In this document: positions 1 through 5,093 of the stretch, piece by piece | Layout: every line of letters starts with the position of its first letter | How positions within the stretch are numbered: position 1 is the first letter of the stretch | NCBI GenBank assembly: GCA_030641485.1 | Contig: DAOWHJ010000151.1 | Span: forward strand, 1 to 8,609 | Origin: Pseudomonadota bacterium | GTDB taxonomy: Bacteria > Desulfobacterota > Anaeroferrophillalia > Anaeroferrophillales > Tharpellaceae | Reading direction: 5' to 3' | Length of the DNA stretch: 8,609 bases | Program-made: the position numbers and the translations under genes | Notes under the pieces: model-generated | The model's database searches: none | Told to the model about the DNA's origin: nothing | Seen by the model: only the letters and a program-made list of their open reading frames with translations

Positions 1-35
1 AGAAAAGCTGATAGACGTGCGACAATTCTTTTCAT
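1..35 (-). CDS. N-terminus of an unidentified leftward gene (partial)
   Basis: An ATG at 35-33 opens a frame that runs off the left edge and reads MKRIVARLSAF. It is preceded by a very purine-rich Shine-Dalgarno stretch, GGGGGGAGAGAA, at 46-35, which is among the strongest in the window. The first residues (Met, two basic residues, then mostly hydrophobic) would suit the start of a signal peptide or membrane anchor, but eleven residues cannot settle this. The product cannot be named. It shares orientation with the tRNA to its right and is separated from it by the 486-bp non-coding stretch, so it probably has its own promoter (candidates at 92-128 and 443-470). Confidence 0.5.
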   Translation of the reverse strand, partial: MKRIVARLSAF

Positions 36-91
36 TTCTCTCCCCCCTTTCTATCTTCAGATTAAGTCACATCCCCTCAACACCTAGCTAA

Positions 92-128
92 TTTTTACAT
101 TCTTGCACAAAGCCTAACAACTTGTCAA
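92..128 (-). promoter_or_regulatory. candidate promoter for the leftward gene at the left edge
   Basis: Reading leftward, a perfect TTGACA lies at 128-123, but its best -10 at 17-18 bp spacing is only AAGAAT (104-99). An overlapping alternative pairs TTGTTA (120-115) with TAAAAA (97-92) at exactly 17 bp. Either would start transcription some 50-65 bases before the ATG at 35. Neither is a close match in both boxes, so this is a candidate only. Confidence 0.3.
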
Positions 129-149
129 ATGTATTTTCAACTATCTATC

Positions 150-436
150 TTTTTGTCTTTCTGACAAAACAGGTTTCCTGTTCATGGTTTCCCGATAAAG
201 CCCATGCCCTTAATAAAAAAGGCTGTAACCCTCGTAACCGAATATTAATCAACAGCGTTCCAGACAAACTTCGAATTTATGATTGCCGCCATAAACGCTA
301 TTCAAGACCTCTGCTGTTGGCCAATAATGGTGTGCTGCCATATAACTTTGGGGCGCTGACACTATTTTTCTTAATTTGAAGATGGAACAGACCCGACAAC
401 TTCCAATTAATCCAGCCAAATCAGCTGGATGAGGAA
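150..436 (-). ncRNA. candidate structured transcript or long leader in a non-coding gap
   Basis: The stretch 36-521 holds no convincing gene. The only long open frame (122-379, plus strand) has a TTG start, no internal Met and no ribosome binding site. What is visible is potential secondary structure: TTTTGTC/GACAAAA (151-157 with 163-169), AACAGG/CCTGTT (168-173 with 177-182), CATGG/CCATG (183-187 with 202-206), and a composite hairpin whose outer arms are CAACAGC/GCTGTTG (250-256 with 313-319). The inner arms of the composite hairpin are CTTcGAA/TTCAAG (269-275 with 301-306, one bulged base) and TTTATG/CATAAA (276-281 with 290-295). GTAACC is repeated at 225-230 and 234-239. A promoter candidate at 443-470 would transcribe this leftward. 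It could be a small RNA, the 5' leader of the gene at 1-35, or a repeat-derived remnant. No known RNA family was recognised. Confidence 0.25.
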
Positions 437-442
437 TTCTCT

Positions 443-470
443 ATTAGACTAGCCAACAAAATTTTGACAA
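443..470 (-). promoter_or_regulatory. candidate leftward promoter downstream of the tRNA terminator
   Basis: Reading leftward, TTGTCA (470-465) is followed after 16 bp by TCTAAT (448-443), each five of six to the sigma-70 consensus. The start would fall near 436. The -35 box directly abuts the T-tract of the tRNA terminator, so it would serve a separate transcript: the structured segment at 150-436, or the gene at the left edge with a leader of about 400 bases. The T-rich stretch just before the -35 box (TTTTTCTTTGTCA) nearly repeats that of the tRNA promoter. Confidence 0.4.
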
Positions 471-510
471 AGAAAAACCCCTCTGATTATTTAAAATAAT
501 CAGAGGGGTT
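471..510 (-). terminator. intrinsic terminator of tRNA-Arg
   Basis: The sequence 476-492 pairs perfectly with 494-510 (arms AACCCCTCTGATTATTT and AAATAATCAGAGGGGTT) around a single central base. Allowing a real loop of 3-5 bases leaves about 15-16 bp with a GC-rich base. Read leftward it is followed by TTTTTC, the uridine run of a Rho-independent terminator, and it starts 11 bases after the tRNA CCA end. A weaker T-run on the plus strand (511-517) means it might work both ways, but no rightward gene precedes it. Confidence 0.9.
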
Positions 511-521
511 AATTTTTAAGC

Positions 522-598
522 TGGTGGGCGAGGCGGGATTCGAACCCACGACCTTTGGCTTCGGAGGCCAACACTCTATCCAGCTGAGCTAATTGCCC
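522..598 (-). tRNA. tRNA-Arg, anticodon CCG, with two acceptor-stem mismatches
   Basis: The 77-base cloverleaf reads leftward. The acceptor 5' strand is GGGCAAT, the D stem GCTC/GAGT, and the anticodon stem TTGGC/GCCAA with loop CTCCGAA. The variable loop is AGGTC, the T stem GTGGG/CCCGC with loop TTCGAAT, and the 3' strand CTCGCCC followed by A73 and an encoded CCA. The anticodon CCG reads the arginine codon CGG. A20 in the D loop (GCTGGATA) and G73-type features were not needed for the call; the anticodon decides it. In the acceptor stem, 1-4 pair with 69-72 and 6 with 67, but A5-C68 and U7-C66 do not pair. The 3' strand would pair perfectly with GGGCGAG, so the changes are on the 5' strand. 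It may still fold, since the other stems are intact. Confidence 0.92.
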
Positions 599-621
599 GA
601 TTTATTAATCAGAGGACGCTG

Positions 622-650
622 CAAATAGCACAATCCAAGAATCTTGACAA
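622..650 (-). promoter_or_regulatory. probable promoter of tRNA-Arg
   Basis: Reading leftward, TTGTCA (650-645) and TATTTG (627-622) are separated by 17 bp. The bases after the -10 box are GC-rich (GCAGCGTCC), a discriminator typical of stringently controlled stable-RNA promoters. Transcription would start near 615, giving a leader of about 17 bases before the tRNA. The -35 box is good and the -10 box is weak. It lies in the 83-bp gap between the mqnB stop and the tRNA, where no terminator for mqnB is visible, so read-through from mqnB is also possible. Confidence 0.45.
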
Positions 651-681
651 GAAAAAGATTGTCCCAAACCCATCCCCATCA

Positions 682-1326
682 TCAGTCAAGGTTAAATTTT
701 TCTCCAATTAAATTGGCGGCTGAAACTGCACCAGCCTGCCCGTGGGCAAGCCATTGTTCGTGGCCATCGCGACCAACTCGATTGACAACCGCTAGAAGCG
801 CAGAGCCACACACCTTATTAAGCTGACATAGCCTGGCAAAAGCATAAGCCTCCATTTGCTCAAAATGAGCTTGGTAATATTCCTCAATTTGAGCCGCAAC
901 CGGGTCATCTGAAGTAATCGTCGCCAAAGTTAAGCAGTGCCCCCCTATGTTTGGCAGCAGATCGCTAAAGAGCTCCGCATCTAAAGTACAAGGTGAAGTT
1001 ATAGGAGCTGGAAAGTAGCCGCTTTTTTCCACCTCGGAAAGGTCAGCTAAAGATATTTTATCAGGCGCAACCAAGGTGCCGATTGGCCACTCTAAAAACG
1101 CTTCGGGATAGGCTCCGCAGGTGCCGGTCAGCAAAGCCTTATCAATTTTATAATTATTTAGAAGAGCTTGAAATCCACTGGCAAAGTCAACCAAACCGAC
1201 ACCTAAAGCGGCAATCAATACCGCTTCCCTCCGGTGTACAAAGAGAGTTTCACTCTCTTTTCTAAAATCAGAAGCTTCGGTAAGCGGGCTGAGCTCTTCA
1301 ATAACTGCCGCACAAATCAAATGCAC
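682..1326 (-). CDS. mqnB: futalosine hydrolase (menaquinone biosynthesis)
   Basis: This 214-residue protein belongs to the nucleoside phosphorylase/MTA-SAH nucleosidase fold. MqnB splits futalosine to dehypoxanthinyl futalosine and hypoxanthine in the cytoplasmic futalosine route to menaquinone. Visible marks are AAVIEEL (6-12, the acidic pair found near the N-terminus of MTA nucleosidases), TGTCGAY (67-73), LATITSDD (134-141) and FEQMEAYAF (155-163, where E159 corresponds to the ribose-binding Glu of the MEGAA motif). VVNRVGRDGHEQW (180-192) resembles the SNxVGxRD signature of futalosine hydrolases more than the SDxA of MTA/SAH nucleosidases. The start is a GTG, with GAGGG eight bases upstream inside the preceding stop region. 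The gene begins 3 bp after the PAS/GGDEF gene ends, so the two are surely co-transcribed. No other mqn gene is in the window. A related nucleosidase activity is the main alternative. Confidence 0.78.
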   Translation of the reverse strand: MHLICAAVIEELSPLTEASDFRKESETLFVHRREAVLIAALGVGLVDFASGFQALLNNYKIDKALLTGTCGAYPEAFLEWPIGTLVAPDKISLADLSEVEKSGYFPAPITSPCTLDAELFSDLLPNIGGHCLTLATITSDDPVAAQIEEYYQAHFEQMEAYAFARLCQLNKVCGSALLAVVNRVGRDGHEQWLAHGQAGAVSAANLIGEKFNLD

Positions 1327-1329
1327 GAC

Positions 1330-2160
1330 TTAACCCTCAACAACCAGGCCGGAGGGTGAGTCAAAAGTTTTGGTCACCAGAGACAATCCGCGCTGAACCA
1401 AAGCTTCACAATCATCACCTGGCCGGGCCAACACCCCCGCAACTGCAACCGAGAGAAAAAGATCTAACGCATCAATTTTCATAGCACTGGCCAGACGTTT
1501 AATTTTTTCGGCCGCTACGTTAGTCCCATCAAGAGCTGAGTTCGCCAAGACCACCCAAAAAGTCGCCTCATCGTAAAGACCAACGCTGTCAGCCATCCGG
1601 ATTATCGCGCCGAGCTGATCAAAAATAGCCCGGTTTGTAATCTCCCAACTTTCAGCGCCCAAAACTTCAATAAATGCTCGATAATTCTTTATCCGTAAAA
1701 AGAGCAGAGCAAAGGGTGTTTGATAGCGATCCTGACAAGCAAGTTGACTCTGAAGCAATTCAAACATTGCCCGACGACTGGGAATTCCGACTGCCGTTTC
1801 GACCGCAAAAGGAAAACCTTCCCCGTTATCCGCATACTGAGAGGTCAAACGCAGCACCCCAACCCTTTTCACTTGTCCGTCGACACCTTCGCCCACCGGA
1901 TAGAAAGCAATACCAGAAAGAGCCGTCGATGCATCAACCAGGCTCGCCCCAAAATCATCCCCGACTTCAACTCCGGAAAAACCGGAAGGCAAAGCTAGCT
2001 CCGACCAAGGCTGACCCAGAACCTGTTCCGCACTGTAGCCACTCACACCTTCGAGCTGCGAGCTCCAATATTCTATCATACCCGCTTCATCAATAATCAC
2101 CAGACCACAACCGGTTCCGTTAGCGATCGTCGCCAAAATATCTGTATCAACAATAGTCAT
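1330..2160 (-). CDS. PAS domain protein with a degenerate GGDEF domain
   Basis: This is a 276-residue soluble protein with no membrane segment. Residues about 8-55 look like a PAS sensor (GLVIIDEAGMIEYWSSQLEGV, then SGYSAEQVLGQPW). Residues about 120-270 follow the diguanylate cyclase fold: VGIPSRRAMFELL (124-136) matches the usual TGLPNRR start, LLFLRIKNYRAF (152-163) the LDIDxFK strand, and LSVAVAGVLARPGDD (236-250) the distal VSIGIA strand. Catalytic features are gone. The signature reads DEATF (197-201) instead of GGDEF, and the metal-binding Asp of LDIDxFK is Arg157. An RxxD (RMAD, 188-191) remains exactly five residues before the signature, where the c-di-GMP inhibitory site sits in this family. 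It is therefore unlikely to make c-di-GMP and might bind it; binding is inference. ATG start with GGAG nine bases upstream. First gene of a unit with mqnB. Confidence 0.8.
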   Translation of the reverse strand: MTIVDTDILATIANGTGCGLVIIDEAGMIEYWSSQLEGVSGYSAEQVLGQPWSELALPSGFSGVEVGDDFGASLVDASTALSGIAFYPVGEGVDGQVKRVGVLRLTSQYADNGEGFPFAVETAVGIPSRRAMFELLQSQLACQDRYQTPFALLFLRIKNYRAFIEVLGAESWEITNRAIFDQLGAIIRMADSVGLYDEATFWVVLANSALDGTNVAAEKIKRLASAMKIDALDLFLSVAVAGVLARPGDDCEALVQRGLSLVTKTFDSPSGLVVEG

Positions 2161-2180
2161 AGTCTACTACTCCACATCAC

Positions 2181-2209
2181 TTTATAGCGGGCATTGCCCG
2201 CAAGAAAAC
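2181..2209 (-). promoter_or_regulatory. probable promoter of the PAS/GGDEF-mqnB unit, spacer filled by a palindrome
   Basis: Reading leftward, TATAAA (2186-2181) is a strong -10 box some 20 bases before the ATG. The -35 position 17 bp upstream has only GTTTTC (2209-2204). The spacer contains the perfect inverted repeat GCGGGC-att-GCCCGC (2187-2201), which abuts the -10 box. A good -10, a poor -35 and a dyad between them suggest a regulated promoter. The divergent LysR gene is an obvious candidate regulator, although the dyad does not fit a T-N11-A LysR box. Confidence 0.45.
2187..2201. repeat. operator-like palindrome in the divergent control region
   Basis: GCGGGC-att-GCCCGC is a perfect 6-bp inverted repeat with a three-base centre, and it is GC-rich in otherwise AT-rich DNA. 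It lies between the -35 and -10 positions of the PAS/GGDEF promoter, where a bound repressor would block polymerase or a DNA-distorting activator could realign the boxes. It is not followed by a T-run, so it is not a terminator. The binding protein is unknown. Confidence 0.5.
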
Positions 2210-2237
2210 GTTCTGATAGGACCACTAAAAAGGTAAG

Positions 2238-2266
2238 TTGACGAGTATCACTTTTTCAACTATTTA
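2238..2266 (+). promoter_or_regulatory. candidate promoter of the LysR gene
   Basis: TTGACG (2238-2243) and TATTTA (2261-2266) are separated by 17 bp. A start near 2273 would give a leader of about 45 bases before the ATG at 2318. The -35 box is five of six to consensus, the -10 only about three of six. GGAG at 2303-2306 is the ribosome binding site, 11 bases from the ATG. Confidence 0.4.
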
Positions 2267-2317
2267 TACAGGGTGGAGCGTTATCTTACAATCAGCAATA
2301 GCGGAGACTAAAAGACA

Positions 2318-3223
2318 ATGATTGAAATGCGGCAAATTCAAGTTTTCCTCGCAATCAGCGAACTCTTAAACTTCAGCCGGGCTGCTGAGCAGATTCATCT
2401 CTCCCAGCCCACTGTTAGCGGCCATCTCAAAGCGCTGGAAAAATACCTAAAAGTTAAGCTCGTTGAGAGAGGTAAACGTGGGGTTCAACTAACTCAGGCC
2501 GGAGAGCTGTTCCACCCTTTTGCCCAACGTATCTTCACCCTACAAAAACGCGCTACCCAAGAGATGAAACTCTACTCCGGCGCTGAAACCGGAAGACTTG
2601 AAATCGGCGGCAGCAATACCCCAGGGGAGTACATTCTACCCGCACTAATCGGCCACTTCAGCAACCTTCATAGCAACCCCAAAATAACCCTCAAAATCGG
2701 GGACAGCAGTTCAATTACTAATCTAGTCGCTGACGGCAGACTTGAATTGGGACTAGTTGGTGCCCCGCCCCCCCAAAGTGATTTCATCTCACAAAGCTGT
2801 CTTGCGGATGAACTGATTTTGGTTGCCAGCCCCAAGGTTGTGGCAACTCTTAAAATCCCGCACCAGCTCAACCTTGATGATCTAAAAAAACTGCCCTTTA
2901 TTATCCGAGAAAAGGGTTCTGGCACCCGCCGAACACTTGAAGTTGCCCTTTACAAAATAGGCCTGAATCGACTCAGCGAATTAAACCTTATGGCTGAAAT
3001 GGGGAGTGCTGAAGCGATCAGGCAGGCCTTAAAAAACAACCTTGGAGTCGCCATCGTCTCCAACCTATCGGTCGCGGAAGACCTTGAAAGTGGGAAGTTA
3101 AATAAACTTCAACTTCCCGGCGTTCCGATCTGCCGTTCTTTCTATTTGATCTCCAACCGAGACCGCACCCTTTCCCCACTGGCAACAGCTTTAGAAAAAT
3201 TTATTCTTAAATCTGGTTCTTAA
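2318..3223 (+). CDS. LysR-family transcriptional regulator (CysL/selenium-metabolism-associated type)
   Basis: This 301-residue protein is full length for the family. The N-terminal winged helix-turn-helix covers about residues 4-62 (MRQIQVFLAISELLNFSRAA, then LSQPTVSGHLKALEKYL and VQLTQAGELFHPFA), followed by a linker helix and a two-lobed effector-binding domain from about 93. LEIGGSNTPGEYILPALIGHF (95-114), IGDSSSITNLVADGRLELGLVGA (127-149), REKGSGTRRTLEVAL (197-211) and MGSAEAIRQALKNNLGVAIVS (228-248) are typical of the CysL/YwfM-like subgroup that annotation pipelines call selenium-metabolism-associated. No selD, selA or sulfur-assimilation gene lies nearby, so its target is unknown. It is divergent from the PAS/GGDEF-mqnB unit and may regulate that unit or itself. 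Its stop is 4 bp from the dapB stop on the other strand, with no terminator between. Confidence 0.88.
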   Translation: MIEMRQIQVFLAISELLNFSRAAEQIHLSQPTVSGHLKALEKYLKVKLVERGKRGVQLTQAGELFHPFAQRIFTLQKRATQEMKLYSGAETGRLEIGGSNTPGEYILPALIGHFSNLHSNPKITLKIGDSSSITNLVADGRLELGLVGAPPPQSDFISQSCLADELILVASPKVVATLKIPHQLNLDDLKKLPFIIREKGSGTRRTLEVALYKIGLNRLSELNLMAEMGSAEAIRQALKNNLGVAIVSNLSVAEDLESGKLNKLQLPGVPICRSFYLISNRDRTLSPLATALEKFILKSGS

Positions 3224-3227
3224 CTAA

Positions 3228-4004
3228 TCAAAATAGGACTTCAGGTAACCCTAACATGTCTAGCAGGTCGTAAACTCCCGAAGGTTGCTTAACAATCCAG
3301 CGGGAAGCCCGCAGAGCCCCTTTAGAAAAGGGCTCCAGGGTTTGGCTGCGATGCGTAACTTCAAGACTTTCACCGGAGCCGGCAAAAATAATTGTGTGCT
3401 CACTATTTAAAGTCCCGCCCCGAACACTGGATATTGCAATCTCTTTCTGCGAGCGCTCTCCGAGCAGCCCCCAACGTGAGTTCCGGCGTAAAGAGTCAGC
3501 TAAAGACCAACCCCGCTTTTCCGCAACTATCTGAGCCATTTTCAAAGCGGTACTGCTTGGAGCATTACGTTTATCACGGTGGTGCTTCTCAATAATTTCA
3601 ATATCAATGGTATCGTGAGGTAGGACTTTAGCGGCATTACTCATCATCCGCCAAGCCAAATTCATCATCGTACTCATGTTCGGGCTCAACAAGGCGGCGA
3701 CCGGATGCAAGGTATCGGCTAACTTGTCAAGTTGCTCAACCGTAAAACCGGTGGTCCCAACAACCATAGGTTTAGCATTTTCTGCCGCCCACATTGCAAG
3801 TTCAAGGGTAGCCCCGGGAGAGCTGAAATCGACAACCACATCAAGACCATCACCTTTAAGTGCAGTCTCAAGCTGGGCATAACCTTCATCAACAAGCGAG
3901 TGGGCTGAAACGGCCAAGGCCTTAACATCTTCAATCCCCTCAAGATACTCCATAAAGGCACCACCCATACGCCCCGAAGCCCCTGCAACTGCAATATGTA
4001 ACAT
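3228..4004 (-). CDS. dapB: 4-hydroxy-tetrahydrodipicolinate reductase
   Basis: DapB reduces 4-hydroxy-tetrahydrodipicolinate to tetrahydrodipicolinate with NAD(P)H, the second committed step of diaminopimelate/lysine synthesis. Residues seen are GASGRMG (8-14, dinucleotide loop), DFSSP (59-63), VVGTTGF (81-87), SPNMSTMMN (107-115), and EIIEKHHRDK (136-145), with the catalytic His pair 141-142 and Lys145. SVRGG (193-197) and EHTIIFAGSGESLEVTHRS (202-220) follow. The usual KxDAPSGTA motif reads KRNAPSSTA (145-153), with Asp to Asn and Gly to Ser. At 258 residues it is about 13 shorter than the E. coli enzyme between the second strand (ALAVS, 29-33) and DVVVDF (55-60). The E-R pair used for cofactor choice in E. 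coli is replaced by S-A. ATG start, weak AAGG ten bases upstream. It lies 65 bp after gpsA in an AT-rich gap and is the last gene of the operon. Confidence 0.93.
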   Translation of the reverse strand: MLHIAVAGASGRMGGAFMEYLEGIEDVKALAVSAHSLVDEGYAQLETALKGDGLDVVVDFSSPGATLELAMWAAENAKPMVVGTTGFTVEQLDKLADTLHPVAALLSPNMSTMMNLAWRMMSNAAKVLPHDTIDIEIIEKHHRDKRNAPSSTALKMAQIVAEKRGWSLADSLRRNSRWGLLGERSQKEIAISSVRGGTLNSEHTIIFAGSGESLEVTHRSQTLEPFSKGALRASRWIVKQPSGVYDLLDMLGLPEVLF

Positions 4005-4069
4005 AATTACTCTACCTTAGATTGAAATTCAAAAATACTACAAAAAACAAGAAAATAAATTGTAAGTCA

Positions 4070-5071
4070 CTAAACCTCTGATTTAAGGGTTCGGCGCAAA
4101 AGGTCAGTCACAGCCTGACGCGGATCTTTGCCCTCTTCTAGAATTTTATAAACCTGCTCGGTTATCGGAGCAGAGATATTTAACTTAGCGGCTAACTGGT
4201 AAGTGGAGATTGTCGTCTTGACCCCTTCCGCAACCATATTCATCCCGGCCAGGATATCCTTTAAAGACCGACCCCGACCCAATTCAAGGCCAACGGTTCG
4301 ATTACGTGAGAGATCGCCGGTACAAGTCAAAACCAGATCCCCCATCCCCGCAAGACCTGCAAAGGTCTGGCTCTGAGCCCCAGCGGCAACTCCCAACCGG
4401 GTCATCTCCGATAAGCCTCGGGTTATAAGTGCCGCCCGCGTATTCGAGCCAAAACCTAAACCATCAGCAATACCAGCAGCCAAAGCCATAACATTCTTCA
4501 GGGCACCGCCAAACTCAATTCCAATCACATCAGAGTTAGTATAAACCCGAAACCGTTCACCACTGAAAACCTTCTGCACAAGTTCAGCCACCGCCGCATC
4601 ATCGGCCGCAGCAACCACCGCAGTCGGCAGGCCACCGGCAACCTCACGAGCAAAGGAGGGACCGGAAAGAAAAGCCAAGGACGCCTGGCGTCCCACAGCT
4701 TCAAGTTCTTCTGTAATAACCTGAGACATCGTCATCAAGGTCTCATTCTCTATCCCCTTTGAGGCTGAGACTAAGACCCTGCCATCTTCCAGGTGAGGCA
4801 AAAGTTCACGCAACACCCGGCGCATCAGTTGTGAGGGCGGAACCAACAAAACCAGCTCACAACCTTTAACCACCTCAGCCAGGGAATTGGTGAACTTAAG
4901 TTTCTCATGCAGGCTGATATCGGGCAGAAAAAGATCGTTCTCGCGGGTTTCACGCATCCTCACAACCAGATCAGCCTCATAAGCCCACAGTGTCACCTGG
5001 TGCCCGATCCGGGCCAAGAGATCAGCCAGTGCTGTCCCCCAGCTCCCAGCTCCAACTACCCCGATATTCAT
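4070..5071 (-). CDS. gpsA: glycerol-3-phosphate dehydrogenase [NAD(P)+]
   Basis: GpsA reduces dihydroxyacetone phosphate to sn-glycerol 3-phosphate in the cytoplasm, feeding phospholipid synthesis. The 333-residue length is normal. Visible motifs are the Rossmann loop GAGSWGTALA (7-16), LVPPSQ (76-81), SASKGIE (102-108), LSGPSFAREVA (135-145) and GGALKNVMALAAGIADGLGFGSNTRAALITRGL (188-220), with catalytic Lys192. AGMGDLVLTCTGDLSRNR (241-258) completes the C-terminal helical domain. ATG start with GAGG seven bases upstream. It starts 22 bp after dapA stops and precedes dapB by 65 bp, so a phospholipid gene is inserted between two successive dap genes. Nothing in the protein looks abnormal. Confidence 0.96.
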   Translation of the reverse strand: MNIGVVGAGSWGTALADLLARIGHQVTLWAYEADLVVRMRETRENDLFLPDISLHEKLKFTNSLAEVVKGCELVLLVPPSQLMRRVLRELLPHLEDGRVLVSASKGIENETLMTMSQVITEELEAVGRQASLAFLSGPSFAREVAGGLPTAVVAAADDAAVAELVQKVFSGERFRVYTNSDVIGIEFGGALKNVMALAAGIADGLGFGSNTRAALITRGLSEMTRLGVAAGAQSQTFAGLAGMGDLVLTCTGDLSRNRTVGLELGRGRSLKDILAGMNMVAEGVKTTISTYQLAAKLNISAPITEQVYKILEEGKDPRQAVTDLLRRTLKSEV

Positions 5072-5093
5072 AACCTGTCCTCATCAAAATACT

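Noticed and set aside
112..118. GCCTAAC, which fits the outer core of an integron attC site
   Set aside because: No partner GTTRRRY end at a suitable distance with the inner boxes was found, and there is no integrase or cassette array.
122..379. 85-codon plus-strand open frame in the left non-coding stretch
   Set aside because: It needs a TTG start, has no Met inside, no ribosome binding site and no recognisable domain, and it lies over a run of inverted repeats.
421..430. TCAGCTGGAT, identical to the D-arm segment of the tRNA at 522-598, in the opposite orientation
   Set aside because: Only ten bases match. They form one arm of a local inverted repeat (410-416 with 424-430), and no other tRNA part is nearby, so a broken tRNA copy is not supported.
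1674..2096. 140-codon plus-strand open frame opposite the PAS/GGDEF gene
   Set aside because: It has low-complexity Pro/His/Ser-rich translation and lies antisense to a frame with recognisable PAS and GGDEF-fold features.
4005..4069. Possible internal promoter in the AT-rich gpsA-dapB gap
   Set aside because: Many TTG and T/A runs are present, but no pair of boxes stands out above what AT-rich sequence gives by chance.
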